Source: Sipunculus nudus
Lineage: Eukaryota > Annelida > Sipuncula > Golfingiida > Sipunculidae
Assembly: GCA_026874595.1 (NCBI GenBank)
Contig: CM049320.1
Span: 26,885,214 to 26,949,213 of the forward strand
Direction: 5' to 3'
DNA length: 64,000 nucleotides
Both the position numbers and the translations under genes were made by a program. Positions 37,532-52,400 of this stretch are shown here, in pieces. The notes beneath the pieces are model-generated. The model was not told the DNA's origin and made no database searches. It worked only from the letters and a program-made list of their open reading frames with translations. Position 1 is the first letter of the stretch, and each line of letters opens with the position of its first letter.

Positions 37532-37995
37532 TAATTTTGAAAATCTGGAAATATAAAAATAATATTTATTCAATAAGAAGAACTGATAATGGCTCGTGTA
37601 TTTACTCCCGGTCGGTCCAGACTAATTATGAATGCATCACCGGTTCGTTTCTGCAGGTGTGACAACGCCTAATTACCCCAGTTGTACACACGCAGCTTGG
37701 GCTTGTACTCATTTGAGCAGTTATAGATGTGAAAACTACCACCCGCCGAGTCCTCTAATTAACCTTGTGTCCTGCAATGTCGAGTTGTTCACACCTGCAA
37801 ACCATCCGGCCATGAGAGCGAGTAGATTTTGAGCTGATAATGTCGGACTCTGATACGCTCGAACTTGTACTCATCTGAGCAGTTTAACAGTTCAGGCAAA
37901 TCTATCTTCTATATTAGCTATACCATGACACGCAAGTTCATTCACAATTTAGCAAATCTTCACCACGACAACACAGCACTCAAGTTTCATGTCAG

Positions 37996-39457
37996 ATGGA
38001 GTCAGGGTCTCGCAAGCGCAAACGCCATGTCCTGTCACTTGAAGACAAGCTCAGCATTCTGGAGGGACTTGATCGAGGCACCAAGGCAGCTGAGCTGACC
38101 AGAGAGTTCAATGTTGGCAGATCTACTATTAGTGACATCAAGAACAGTGGTCAGAAGCTAAAGGATTTCAAGGGCCAGATGCCAGACACGCATGCTTCCA
38201 AGGGACGAAAGACGATGCGCACGGCGTCTTATGACAAGCTGGATGCGGCCGTATACACATGGTTTCTGCAGGAACGTTCCAAAGGCAGCCCCATCTCCGG
38301 TCCAATCCTGATGGAAAAGGCAGCGATGTACAACAAGTCGATGCATGGCTCTGACAGTACATTTTTGGCGTCAAGTGGGTGGCTCAAGCGGTTCAAGGAA
38401 CGTCACGGCATCCGGCAGCTTGAGATTCAGGGCGAGGCCTTGTCAGCGGACACCAGCCACATCGACGAATTCCGATCCCACGTGCGTGAATTGCAAGAAC
38501 GGGAAGGTTTGAGAGACTGTCAAGTGTACAACGCCGACGAGACAGGTCTCTACTGGAAGGTTTTGCCTGACAAAACCCTAGCTGATGCGTCCGAGAAATG
38601 TGCTCCTGGACATAAGGTGTCAAAAGAGCGGATTACTGCTCTGTTGTGCACCAACGCAACCGGTGAACACAAAGTGCGCCCCCTGGTGATCGGGAAGTCA
38701 ACTAAACCAAGGTGTTTCAAGCACGTGAACATGGACTCCCTGCCTGTGGCGTATCGGGCTCAGAAAAACGCGTGGATGAGCCGTGAGCTCTTCACGGATT
38801 GGTTTCACCAGGAATTCGTCCCGTCCGTCCGTCCGTCAGTATGCCAGGGAGGGTCTGAGGCAGACGCCAGCACGCGCATTACTTCTTGTGGACAACTGCC
38901 CCGCCCATCCCATTGAAGATGAACTGCGGACTAGTGACGGGAACATATGGTGTATCTTCCTACCGAAGAACTGCACCAGCAAGATGCAGCCCTGTGATAC
39001 TGGCATCATAGAATGTACAAAACGATATCATCGTAAACGCTTGCTGTCATCCTTGCTTGCAGACTGCGTCGACAACAGCTTGTCCATCATAGAACGGATG
39101 CCCGGTTTCAATTTGCGTGATGCCATCAACCTGTTAGGTGATGCCTGGAATGACCTGAGACAGTCTACAATCCACAAGTGCTGGAAGAATTACCTTTTTC
39201 TGGAGCTTAAATCTCCTGCTGGTGCTCAGCCCCCAGCTGATGCGGATGAGGTGGAATCACCGACAGACATTCAGGTCAGCTCAGTTGCCAAGGCGGTGGA
39301 CTCGGACTACAGTGAACTGATAGTTGATGACTGGCTCCACTGTGATGGTGATCTACCAACTGCTGCAATGCTGACAGACGAGGAGATTGTGCAGTCAGTC
39401 ACTCAAGAAGCTGCTCCCGAGACATCTGATAATGAGGAAGACACATCGGCCCCGTGA
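37996..39457 (+). pseudogene. Tigger/pogo-like transposase, frameshifted
   Basis: A cut-and-paste transposase of the pogo/Tigger group. The first frame (37996-38916) starts at ATG with a CENP-B-type helix-turn-helix (KRKRHVLSLEDK to about residue 55) and a second DNA-binding helix-turn-helix (AVYTWFLQERSKG through WLKRFKERHGI). It then reaches the first catalytic Asp in NADETG. The second frame carries LLLVDNCPAHP with the second Asp, and KMQPCDTGII with the third. This DDD pattern is normal for Tigger. An acidic tail ends at the TGA at 39455-39457. The frame changes at 38821-38840, where the CGTC unit appears once too often (CGTCCGTCCGTC), so 4-bp slippage probably killed an otherwise intact gene. 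The coding sequence ends only 242 bp before the start codon of the CARD-ankyrin gene on the same strand. Confidence 0.88.
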
Positions 39458-39699
39458 AGCCCCCGCCCACAGCTTCAGAGGCATTTGTTCATGTCGAAGG
39501 TGTTCTATCGTGGTTAGAGAGCCTACCGAAGGCCGACCCGAATGCAGTGAAATAAAAAAAAATGATTAAACAATATCTCTACTGCATGACTGGTCGTTTC
39601 TTGGTTTCAATTACAGGCGTGTCGTAGTGCAATTTCTAATTTTATCTTTTGATTTTATTAGTATAGGAATATCAACGGTGGGTACGTGCAGTGAATAAA

Positions 39700-39843
39700 A
39701 TGGAAAAACCATTGCCTCATCAAGTTGCCATTTCGTCTTTTCGAGTGAAGATATGCCGTATGCTTGACGTACGAAGTACACTTTTATTGGACGATTTGGT
39801 CACAAAAGGAGCGATTTCGGAAAATCAGCTGGAACACATTAAG
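39700..39843 (+). CDS. Exon 1: CARD, first half
   Basis: Forty-eight codons from the start ATG to the donor AAG/GTAATA, phase 0. The pattern FRVKICRMLDVRSTLLLDDL then KGAISENQLEHIK matches CARD helices 1-3 (basic helix 1, hydrophobic L-x2-L, EE/E-Q-x-x-I before helix 3). The alternative that this is an internal exon is weakened by the in-frame upstream stop. Confidence 0.75.
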
Positions 39844-40066
39844 GTAATATCGATGTAGTTTTTTTGTATATATTGGGGAAAATACATGAAAACGATAGTT
39901 TATAATATAAGAAAAGCTGTAACTCATACCTGATCTCTAGATATAAATATAAATACCCCACCTTTAGGCATTCAATTTAAGACTGTTCTAATACCCGAAT
40001 CACTCATGATGCACGATACACACATGATACAAGTGTTCTGCGATTCATCTTCTAGGAAGTCAAGAG

Positions 40067-40141
<75 letters not shown>

Positions 40142-43100
40142 CAAATATGAACGTATACTTTAAGGTGCAGGACACAAACTTACTTCAGGTTTCTGCACTT
40201 CTCTCCCACCTGAGACGACGTCCCCCTGAGGACTTTTGCAAATTTCTTGGGGCACTTCGAGAGAATGAACATGAACATTTGGCTGATATCATAGAGGGTG
40301 AGCGCAAAATCTAATACTTTAAATGTCACGTTTTGCTTTATATAATGATATGAGCTAATTTCTATTCTGGCCAGAACAAATATATATTTCAGGTGGGAGT
40401 GATGGTGAGACGGGCTCGACCATATTTACCAAACCTCATATTGTGTTCGTTGCAAACTCGGGTGACATAGATGATCCAGGAGTGCGCGCACTCCTCGAAG
40501 ACATGCGGATATCTTTGTCGTATATAGATGGTGAAAAGATCGCCGAAATTGTCCATCCAGAGACCATAACCTCACTTGACCCAAATGATATTACTTTCAT
40601 CATGGGAATTGTCCCAGATACCGCTGCTTTGGTTAGAGAAATAATCGCACGTGTGCCTGGAAAAATATCAGCTTCATACCTTATTACAGACACCACTGAT
40701 GAAAGTCTTGAACAGGATAACAAATTTACTGCGATTCAAAGATGTAAATCTGACTATATGTCCCACCCAAACAAAGTATTCTTCCTTGGTGAGGCTGTAG
40801 AGAAGGACTGGGTTAAGCATTTAGATCATGGATTAGAATTTTTCCTGTTCATTCCTACACCAACCTGGATCAACGAAAAATGTTTAGCTTCTAGAGGAAT
40901 AAAAAGCACACAAATGCAGGTGCTTGTTGATCTGTCACGTATGAAGCTGAAGGACCTTACAAAAATATGCTTAGAGAGCCTTCGAAACTTAATTAATGAG
41001 GCAGAGCATTTGGAGGTTTCAATACTTGTGCCGAGGGAGGCTGATGCTGAATATATGTCCCATCTCCCTGATTCTGCAAACATATTACAACTGTCCTCAA
41101 AACAGGAAATTCTGTTCAGGTTTAGAGATAACACAGTATGGGTGTATCTTGAGGATGAGCGACCCTTGACCTGGATACGTATGTTACCAGTTGTCTATGG
41201 GATCCCTCAGTTGGTACCCTGCGAGTCAGAAATATTAAAAATCCTTGACAATGAGGGATTTACACAAACATTCACATGGTATAACACTGAGTCGTTAGCG
41301 CAAAGCGTAAATAACTTAGTTTGCCATCCAAAGGAAGCTTACGACTGTGCCCGGAGGGTAACAGCTGGCTTTCTCTGCTGTCCAACGGTGGTTCAATCCA
41401 GAACAGACTTTCTAAAGACATGTTTCTGTAAGTAGCGCCTTTCAATTATTCCCTAAGAGACAATAAATATTTTTATAAAGGTTGAAATATGTTATTCAAC
41501 TTCTGTGTGAAACGTGTCGAATGTCAAGGGGACAAAGAAGAAAGAAAAAGTAAGTACACACGTAATAAATGACAAACTCCAGTTGTATTATTACCTATAT
41601 GGTGATTGCAACACATTATATTCCTTGACATATTGTAATAGCTAAAGGTCAAATAAAAGCAATTTAATTGGATACAACTAGTTAATACATTTATACTAAA
41701 AGTGTTGTTCTTACATGAATATATGTATAGAAAGTCTACAACCCCTATAATTTCAAATGTCACAGGAATGAGATATGTATCTATATTTCAAATATTTATT
41801 AAACAGCACAAAACATGGTTCGGTTGAGAACAAGGGTGGTTACAAAATTGTCTGAATTAGGGGAAAGTGTACTTCCAAGTGAAGCAGCCATATACAGTGT
41901 CCTTGCCAATGCCCTGAGAGCTTTGACCGGTTACCCAAGCTGGTTATCTGAAGAGGAGAGCACAAAGAGTCCAATGCAAGTAAACTTGAAGATTCTGAAA
42001 GAACTTGACAAGAAGCTAACCGGTGGGGCCAGACGTATTTCTGTCAGCGAGGGATCGGTTGATCAGTGGCTCTATGTGCGGGATGAAGAAGTCTATTGTA
42101 AACTTGAGAGAAATGTCTGGAAAGGGACGACATCAAATGCAATGTTGGGTGTTCTCCTCCTCATGTGGCCATGTGTTTCACCTAATGAAAATCCAAAAAA
42201 TTATGGCATCCAGATGGACCTTCACGCACATGAACCCGGGGAAGAGAAAACAGGTAAGTGATGAAACAGTTACATCACCATACTGAAACAAATATCTAAC
42301 CACAAACGATGGCTTTATTTAATTACATATTGGTATTAATTTTATCCGTGTAAATATTATTGTATTGATTGACGGAGAGCTGCATTGGTGAAATATATTT
42401 TTTTTTCCCAGTCGTTGCCACACATAAAGCGTGGATGGAAGACAAAAAGGTAGTTTTTTTAACGAAAAGTTACGCTTGACCAATTTATTATTATTCGTGT
42501 AGCAGAAAGATAAGTGATATATTTAGAAGACTAAGTCTTATACCTGGTCATCACATATGTAATATAAATTTAAAGTAACAAACAAAGTGGTAAACATTAA
42601 AATTTAAAAAAAATGTGTTTCAGTCTCTACAATCACATATTTTTACATGTATTACTTGTACATATGGAAATATAACACAAATCTTGTGGATAAGGACGGG
42701 AGGACATGGCTGCATAAAGGTGCTGCTATCGGTTGTCTAGAGACTATTAGACTGCTTTCTGAGCGAGAAGCCGAAATTGATCCCATTGATAAGGTAACTA
42801 TTTAAAATACTTTTTGAAAACATAAAGATAAACACCGAAGGCATAAATAACCAACACCTAGATCAAGATCCTTAAGCCCCTTTCACACATTCACAGATAG
42901 CATCGCGGATCATCCCGGATCATTGATCTGGGATCATCCGTGTTAACTCTGGGCATTACCGTGTTAACACAATGTTGCATCCATAGTGATCCTTCGTGCA
43001 CCGGCATGTTCGGAGAAAAAATTATACCTGTATATTTTTTTTATGTCCGGGAGTACGCGGATGGAAAATTATCCGTATCATTCCTTGTAAGCACCTTGCA

Positions 43101-45535
43101 CCTCCGTGTAGACACCGTACACATCCGGGAGTGTCCGTGTAGCCACCAAGAGCTCCGTTTTTTCACCGACATTTTCCGGGTGCAACTTTTAGTTTTTTCT
43201 CCGATCATGCCGATGCACCAAGGATCACTACGGATGCAGCACGGTGTTAACACGGTGATGCCCGGTGTTTGCACGGTGATGCAGTAGATAACACGAATAA
43301 TCCCGAAAACGATGCTCCGGGATTATCCGTGTTGCTATCCGTGAATGTGAGAAAGCCCCATAAACGAAACCGCGCTGCTGCCCCTGGAACACCACGGATG
43401 AAAGTCCGTTAATGTGTAAAAGGGGCTTAACCTCCTAAATGACCTGATCCATGTAAAAGGTGCCAGATACATATTATTATTTATATTTCATTTATTATGA
43501 AGCTATAGTGGTGACTTGATCCCCATTATTTCCTTAATTTAAATATCGACGACATGGCTATGAAGTATAATCATCAAACTCGCAGTCGATGTGATATCTT
43601 TTGCCAGTACTTGTTTGCATAAAATGCATAGCTTTTTCCTCAGCCTCCAGCATCTTATAGCTTTCTTTATGATCATGCAGCGTGTTGTACACAAGAGTCA
43701 TTGTTATTTGTTATATAAATCTTCCGAAAAAAAACTTTCAAAAAGAGTTTCTCCCCACTTTTATCATCTGCTCTTGAACTCTTAAGCATGTAGGTTTCAA
43801 AGGTGTAATCTATTAAATATCCAAGGAACATTTGACTCCCATGAAAATTTCTAATTTGCTTCCTTCTGTTTTGCCTTTCCCATCAGCTTTTATGTGGATG
43901 GAACGATAAAATGTTTCTGTTTACTTCTAAACACTTCTATGTGTGTTTGCCCTAAACGACCGACGTCACGGGAATCAATGCTATTCATTAACACCTGTGT
44001 TATGAGGACTATTTTATACTTTAAAACTCTTATCCAATTAATTTGATTTGCTTTTCTCACTAGCTGTCAGAAGTCACGGGGAGCAATAAATATTTTTTTA
44101 AGAAGTACGCCTCACAAATTTTCTGTTTTACTTTTAACTCCTTCAATTAATATATATGCGTTTTTTCTAAAATAACCTATTTCACAGTACCTGTGCAAAA
44201 ATCAAATAATGTCAATGAATATACTTCAGGAACACACCACTCCTCTAATCTTGGCTTCACAGAACGGTCATCGTGACGTTGTCTGCCTTCTCCTGGAAAG
44301 GGGAGCGGCAGTAAATCACCAAGATGAGGTATTGTCAGAAAGTTTAACCTTTATTTCGACATTTAGCTATCTATAGTACTTATGATTAATTAGATTGATT
44401 GCCGTTATATCGTCAAGACGATTTATTGTGAGCTAGTGACACCTATCCTATCACAAACTGACACAATTTCAATAATATCTACGTATGTCATATTACAAAG
44501 GATCGCATGCATATACATTGATTATTTCAGTTTTATATTATTTTATATAGATTTACATTATTCTAATATCGCTCTTTCATATCTAAGAAATACCGAACTC
44601 CCCTGAGAGCAGCAGTTAACCGGAGGAAAACACAAGTCGTGAAAATCCTGCTTACAGCAGGGGCTGATGTCAACCAGGTTACTGCGGTGAGTTGCGATTT
44701 ATTAAACAAAGAAAAGTTCAGCTAAATATAGTTAGCTTTCAGGGGAATAAGATGCAAGCGTCTAACCTTTACTTTTTTATCAATAAACTTACTGTGTGTG
44801 ATCCTCTGAATAGTTTTGTAACGTCAATGTAGGGACCGAACATTTATATCCCTTTGAAAATGTATTATACGTAAACCAATCTTATTTAATAAATCACCCA
44901 TTTACAGGAACAGAGAGATTGTCTCTGGGAATCTGCTTTTCATGGATACACCGAAATTTCCTGTCTACTGATCAACCACGGCGCAAAACTCGATGTACCG
45001 GACAAGGTTCGTGGTTTATAAAATGTGATAAGATATAACATATGCCAGAGTAGCACTAATAAAATCACATGTAATCGATGTATACTCTTCATAACTTCGG
45101 ACACTAGTTTGAAAAGGGCATGCATATATTTGTGCATAATATGAAGCTTACCATACGTAATATACGAAGATACAGTGCGTACATAACGTATATTTTAGAT
45201 CAATATGGATACTAACTTGCGGTTGAAGAAAATTTATCAATCGATAGTTTCTTTTAGGATGGTATAACACCACTTATAAATGCATCACAGAGAGACCACG
45301 ACCAAGTGGTTAATTTACTTCTAAAGAATGGCGCTGATGTTGACATGCCCAGAAAGGTAAATAAACTACTGTCCACCGAATCGTTGTATATGCCCCTAAC
45401 ACAGAGAAGCAGGTAATGAATAAAATTCCAGTTTGTGTCAAACACTAGTATTTGCATTGTTTTTGTATTTCATCTGAACTAAAGCGGTTGATTTTTCGTA
45501 GTTTTTTAGAGTCCAGTCGCCCTTAGGCTAAAAGG

Positions 45536-45599
<64 letters not shown>

Positions 45600-46237
45600 A
45601 AATGCTCTAGTGGAGAATTAGAAAATTTACTTTAGTATGGGGGCTCAAACCTTATTGCTTGATGTCAAAATATTACAGATATTCAAATCGACAGAAGGGC
45701 CATAGTAAAATCTTCTTTTAACCCCCTTAAAGAGTTTCCTTTTTTAATTCATGTTAACTGCAAAAGCATTGGATATGTTTAAATTCAGGTTAGCATTATG
45801 TCCCATTGTCCAATTGTTTATATAACTGACGTATTTCCCCTTTTGAGTAATATTTTAAACATATTACTTATTGCATCCTTTCATTATGAAAAGTCCGTGT
45901 CAAGGTGTCATAACATTTTGATATAAATGATTATTATATTACATATAAGGACGGAAAAACTGCCGTAGCTTTAGCTGCTGAAGATGGTCTAGCCGATATC
46001 ATCCAGTTATTGATAAGGAACGGAGCGAACGTTGAAAAGCCAGGCCAGGTGACAACATATAATATATATTAATTTTACTGTCTATATTTGATGGGTATTA
46101 TTTCATTTCCTACTTCATGTAGTAATTCTTATGAAATAATGTATTCAGTATGGCGCCACAGGAAACATATTGCTCTATTTCTCATCATTTCCGCCATTCT
46201 GTCGTCGGTCATTCACTCTCTTTTACTCACCTTCTTG

Positions 46238-46307
<70 letters not shown>

Positions 46308-46385
46308 TGGCAGTGAACCACTTTTCTGTGTATACCCTTTCCATCTATAAAACAATGAACCAGCATGGCTATTCATATACTATAT

Positions 46386-46434
<49 letters not shown>

Positions 46435-49400
46435 CTATTATCTATTTCATGGAAATTTATTACTTTTTTAGTTCACTCTGTGAACTTATGCCATGGCGCA
46501 GCGTCCGCCGTCCACTGTCCACTGTCCACTGTCAACTGTCCACCGTCCACCGTCTGTTACCAAATATCTCAACAGCCACATCAGCTTCCTTCATGAAACT
46601 TTGCAGAATTACTGAGCATGGGATGGACATGCAAAAATAAGCTTTTGGTGGCGCCACCTATTTTGACCTACTTTCTCCGGGACGAAATAGTCTTTTCAAC
46701 TTCTTTCAAGATAAGTCATAAAGTATTAATATTTTGGCCTTCATATCATTGTCAACAGTTCCTTAGAGGAAGGGGAATAATTTGAGTATAAATTCAGTCA
46801 AGTCATATTCAAGATGGCGTCTCTACGGAACTTCAAATTCTGTTGATCGCAAAATATGACAGCTTGATGTGTTTCTATACATGATGTATTGTCTGTTAGC
46901 AAATATCTTAGGAACTGCTGCAGCCTTCAGTTTAAAATTTCACAGGAATATTGATCATGTGAATGCTAAATGATTTTGACCTCCAGGAGGCACCACCTGT
47001 GTTCACCTACTTTCTGCGGGAAAAAAATGGTCTTTTCCACTTCTTCCAAGATAAGTCACAAAGTATTGATATTTTGGCCTTCATATCATAGTCAAAAGTT
47101 CCTTAGAGAAAGAGGAATAATTTGAGTATAAATTCAGTCAAGTCATTTTCAAGATGGCGTCTCTACGGAACTTCAAATTCTGTTGATCGCAAATATGACA
47201 GCTTGATGTGTTTCTATACAAGAACAACAGTTCATGGCCAACAGTTCCTTAGAGGAAGGGGAATAATTGAGTATAAATTCAGTCAAGTCATTTTCAAGAT
47301 GGCCTCTCTACCTAACTTCAGATTCTGTCGATCGCAAAATATGACAGCTTGATGTGTTTCTTTACATGATGTATTGTCTGTTAGCAAATATCTTAGGAAC
47401 TGCTGCAGCCTTCAGTTTAAAATTTCAAAGGAATATTGATCATGTGACTGCAAAATGATTTTGACCTCCAGGTGGCGCCACCTGTGTTGACCTTCTTTCT
47501 GCGGGAAAAATGATCTTTTCCACTTCTTCCAAGATAAGTCACAAAGTATTGATATTTTGGCCTTCACATCATAGTCAACAGTTCCTTAGAGGAAGGGGAA
47601 TAATTTGAGTATAAATTCAGTCAAGTCATTTTCAAGATGGCATGTCTACCGAACTTCAAATTCTGTCAATCGCAAAATATGACAGCTTGATGTGTTTCTA
47701 TACATGAGGTATTGTCTGTTAGCAGATATCATAGGAACTGCTGCAGCCTTCAGTTTTAAAATTCACAGGAATATTGATCATATGACTGCTAAATGATTTT
47801 GACCTCCAGGTGGCGCCATCTGTGTTGCCCTTCTTTCTGCGGGAAAAAATGATCTTTTCCACTTCTTCCAAGATAAGTCACAAAGTATTAATATTTTGGC
47901 CTTCTTATCATAGTCAGCAGTTCCTTAGAGGGAGGGGAATAATTTGTGTGTGAATTCAGTCAAGTCATTTTCAAGATGGCATCTCTACAGAACTTCAAAT
48001 TGTGTGGGTTGCAAAATTTAGCAACTTGATGTGTTTCCATACAGGATGTTTTGTCTGTTACCAAATATCTTAGGAACTACTGCAGCCTTCAGTTTTAAAT
48101 TACACGAGAATATTGATCATGCGACTGCTTAATGATTTTGACTTCCAGGTGGCACCACCTGTGTTCACCTACTTTCTGCGGGAAAAAAATGGTCTTTTCC
48201 ACTTCTTCCAAGATAAGTCACAAAGTATTGATATTTTGGCCTTCATGTCATAGTCAAAAGTTCCTTAGAGGAAGAGGAATAATTTGAGTATAAATTCAGT
48301 CAAGTCATTTTCAAGATGACGTCTCTACGGAACTTCAAATTCTGTTGATCGCAAAATATGACAGCTTGATGTGTTTCTATACATGAACAACAGTTCATGG
48401 CCAACAGTTCCTTAGAGGAAGGGGAATAATTTGAGTATAAATTCAGTCAAGTCATATTCAAGACGGCGTCTCTACGGAACTTCAAAATCTGTTGATCGCA
48501 AAATATGACAGCTTGATGTGTTTCTATACATGATGTATTGTCTGTTAGCAGATATCTTAGGAAATGCTGCAGCCTTCAGTTTTAAAATTCACAGGAATAT
48601 TGATCATATGACTGCTAAATGATTTTGACCTCCAGGTGGCGCCATCTGTGTTGCCCTTCTTTCTGCCGGAAAAATGATCTTTTCCACTTCTTCCAAGATA
48701 AGTCACAAAGTATTAATATTTTGGCCTTCTTATCATAGTCAGCAGTTCCTTAGAGGGAGGGAAATAATTTGTGTGTGAATTCAGTCAAGTCATTTTCAAG
48801 ATAGCATCTCTACAGAACTTCAAATTGTGTTGGTTGCAAAATTTAGCAACTTGATGTGTTTCCATACAGGATGTTTTGTCTGTTACCAAATATCTTAGGA
48901 ACTACTGCAGCCTTCAGTTTTAAATTACACAGGAATATTGATCATGCGACTGCTTAATGATTTTGACCTCCAGGTGGCGCCACCTGTGTTGACCTACTTT
49001 CTGCGGGAGAAAATAGTCCTTTTCACTTCTTTCAAGTTAATTCATAACGTAATAATATCTTGGCCATTATGTTATAGTCATCACTTCCTTAGAGGAAATG
49101 AAATAATTTGAGTATAAAATCAGTCAATTCATTTTCAAGATGGCGTCACTACGGAACTTCAAATTGTGTCGATTGCAAAATTTGACAGCTTGATATGTTT
49201 CTATACATGATGTATTGTCTGTTACGAACTATCTTAGGAACTGCATCATGTGACTGCTAAATAATTTGACCTGCAGGTGGCGCCACCTGTGTTTACCTAC
49301 TTTCTACAGGTTGTAATGGTCTTTTTTGCTTTTCCAAGATATGTCATAAAGGATAAATACTTTGGCCTTCATATCATTGTCAACAGTTCCTTAGAGGAAG

Positions 49401-52400
49401 AGGAATAATTTGAGTATAAATTCAGTCAAGTCATATTCAAGACGGCGTCTCTACGGAACTTCAAAATCTGTTGATCGCAAAATATGACAGCTTGATATGT
49501 TTCTATACATGATGTATTGTCTGTTAGCAGATATCTTAGGAAATGCTGCAGCCTTCAGTTTTAAAATTCACAGGAATATTGATCATATGACTGCTAAATG
49601 ATTTTGACCTCCAGGTGGCGCCATCTGTGTTGCCCTTCTTTCTGCCGGAAAAAAATGATCTTTTCCACTTCTTCCAAGATAAGTCACAAAGTATTAATAT
49701 TTTGGCCTTCTTATCATAGTCAGCAGTTCCTTAGAGGGAGGGAAATAATTTGTGTGTGAATTCAGTCAAGTCATTTTCAAGATAGCATCTCTACAGAACT
49801 TCAAATTGTGTGGGTTGCAAAATTTAGCAACTTGATGTGTTTCCATACAGGATGTTTTGTCTGTTACCAAATTTCTTAGGAACTACTGCAGCCTTCAGTT
49901 TTAAATTACACAGGAATATTGATCATGCGACTGCTTAATGATTTTGACCTCCAGGTGGCGCCACCTGTGTTGACCTACTTTCTGCGGGAGAAAATAGTCC
50001 TTTCCACTTCTTTCAAGTTAATTCATAAAGTAATAATATTTTGGCCATTATGTTATAGTCATCACTTCCTTAGAGGAAATGAAATAATTTGAGTATAAAA
50101 TCAGTCAATTCATTTTCAAGATGGCGTCACTACGGAACTTCAAATTGTGTCGATTGCAAAATTTGACAGCTTGATATGTTTCTATACATGATGTATTGTC
50201 TGTTACGAACTATCTTAGGAACTGCATCATGTGACTGCTAAATAATTTGACCTGCAGGTGGCGCCACCTGTGTTTACCTACTTTCTACAGGTTGTAATGG
50301 TCTTTTTTGCTTTTCCAAGATATGTCATAAAGGATAAATACTTTGGCCTTCATATCATTGTCAACAGTTCCTTAGAGGAAGAGGAATAATTTGAGTATAA
50401 ATTCAGTCAAGTCATATTCAAGACGGCGTCTCTACGGAACTTCAAAATCTGTTGATCGCAAAATATGACAGCTTGATATGTTTCTATACATGATGTATTG
50501 TCTGTTAGCAGATATCTTAGGAAATGCTGCAGCCTTCAGTTTTAAAATTCACAGGAATATTGATCATATGACTGCTAAATGATTTTGACCTCCAGGTGGC
50601 GCCATCTGTGTTGCCCTTCTTTCTGCCGGAAAAAAATGATCTTTTCCACTTCTTCCAAGATAAGTCACAAAGTATTAATATTTTGGCCTTCTTATCATAG
50701 TCAGCAGTTCCTTAGAGGGAGGGAAATAATTTGTGTGTGAATTCAGTCAAGTCATTTTCAAGATAGCATCTCTACAGAACTTCAAATTGTGTGGGTTGCA
50801 AAATTTAGCAACTTGATGTGTTTCCATACAGGATGTTTTGTCTGTTACCAAATTTCTTAGGAACTACTGCAGCCTTCAGTTTTAAATTACACAGGAATAT
50901 TGATCATGCGACTGCTTAATGATTTTGACCTCCAGGTGGCGCCACCTGTGTTGACCTACTTTCTGCGGGAGAAAATAGTCCTTTCCACTTCTTTCAAGTT
51001 AATTCATAAAGTAATAATATTTTGGCCATTATGTTATAGTCAACACTTCCTTAGAGGAAATGAAATAATTTGAGTATAAAATCAGTCAATTCATTTTCAA
51101 GATGGCGTCATTACGGAACTTCAAATTGTGTCGATTGCAAAATTTGACAGCTTGATATGTTTCTATACATGATGTATTGTCTGTTATGAACTATCTTAGG
51201 AACTGCATCATGTGACTGCTAAATAATTTGACCTGCAGGTGGCGCCACCTGTGTTTACCTACTTTCTACAGGTTGTAATGGTCTTTTTTGCTTTTCCAAG
51301 ATATGTCATAAAGGATAAATACTTTGGCCTTCATATCATTGTCAACAGTTCCTTAGAGGAAGGGGAATAATTTGAGTATAAATTCAGTCAAGTCATATTC
51401 AAGACGGCGTCTCTACGGAACTTCAAAATCTGTTGATCGCAAAATATGACAGCTTGATGTGTTTCTATACATGATGTATTGTCTGTTAGCAAATATCTAA
51501 GGAACTGCTGCAGCCTTCAGTTTAAAATTTCACAGGAATATAGATCATGTGACTGCTAAATGATTTTGACCTCCAGGAGGCACAACCTGTGTTCACCTAC
51601 TTTCTGCGGGAAAAAATGGTCTTTTCCACTTGTTCCAAGATAAGTCACAAAGTATTGATATTTTGGCCTTCATGTCATAGTCAACAGTTCCTTAGAGAAA
51701 GAGGAATAATTTGAGTATAAATTCAGTCAAGTCATTTTCAAGATGGCGTCTCTACGGAACTTCAAATTCTGTTGATCGCAAAATATGACAGCTTGATGTG
51801 TTTCTATACATGAACAACAGTTCATGGCCAACAGTTCCTTAGAGGAAGGGGAATAATTGAGTATAAATTCAGTCAAGTCATTTTCAAGATGGCCTCTCTA
51901 CCTAACTTCAGATTCTGTCGATCGCAAAATATGACAGCTTGATGTGTTTCTATACATGATGTATTGTCTGTTAGCAAATATCTTAGGAACTGCTGCAGCC
52001 TTCAGTTTAGAATTTCACAGGAATATTGATTATGTGACCGCTAAATGATTTTAACCTCCAGGTGGCGCCACCTGTGTTGACCTTCTTTCTGCGGGAAAAA
52101 ATGATCTTTTCCACTTCTTCCAAGATAAATCACAAGTATTGATATTTTGGCCTTCATATTATAGTCAACAGTTCCTTAGAGGGAGGGAAATAATTTGTGT
52201 GTGAATTCAGTCAAGTCATTTTCTAGATAGCATCTCTACAGAACTTCAAATTATGTGGGTTGCAAAATTTAGCAACTTGATGTGTTTCCATACAGGATGT
52301 TTTGTCTGTTACCAAATATCTTAGGAACTACTGCAGCCTTCAGTTTTAAATTACACAGGAATATTGATCATGCGACTTCTTAATGATTTTGACCTCCAGG

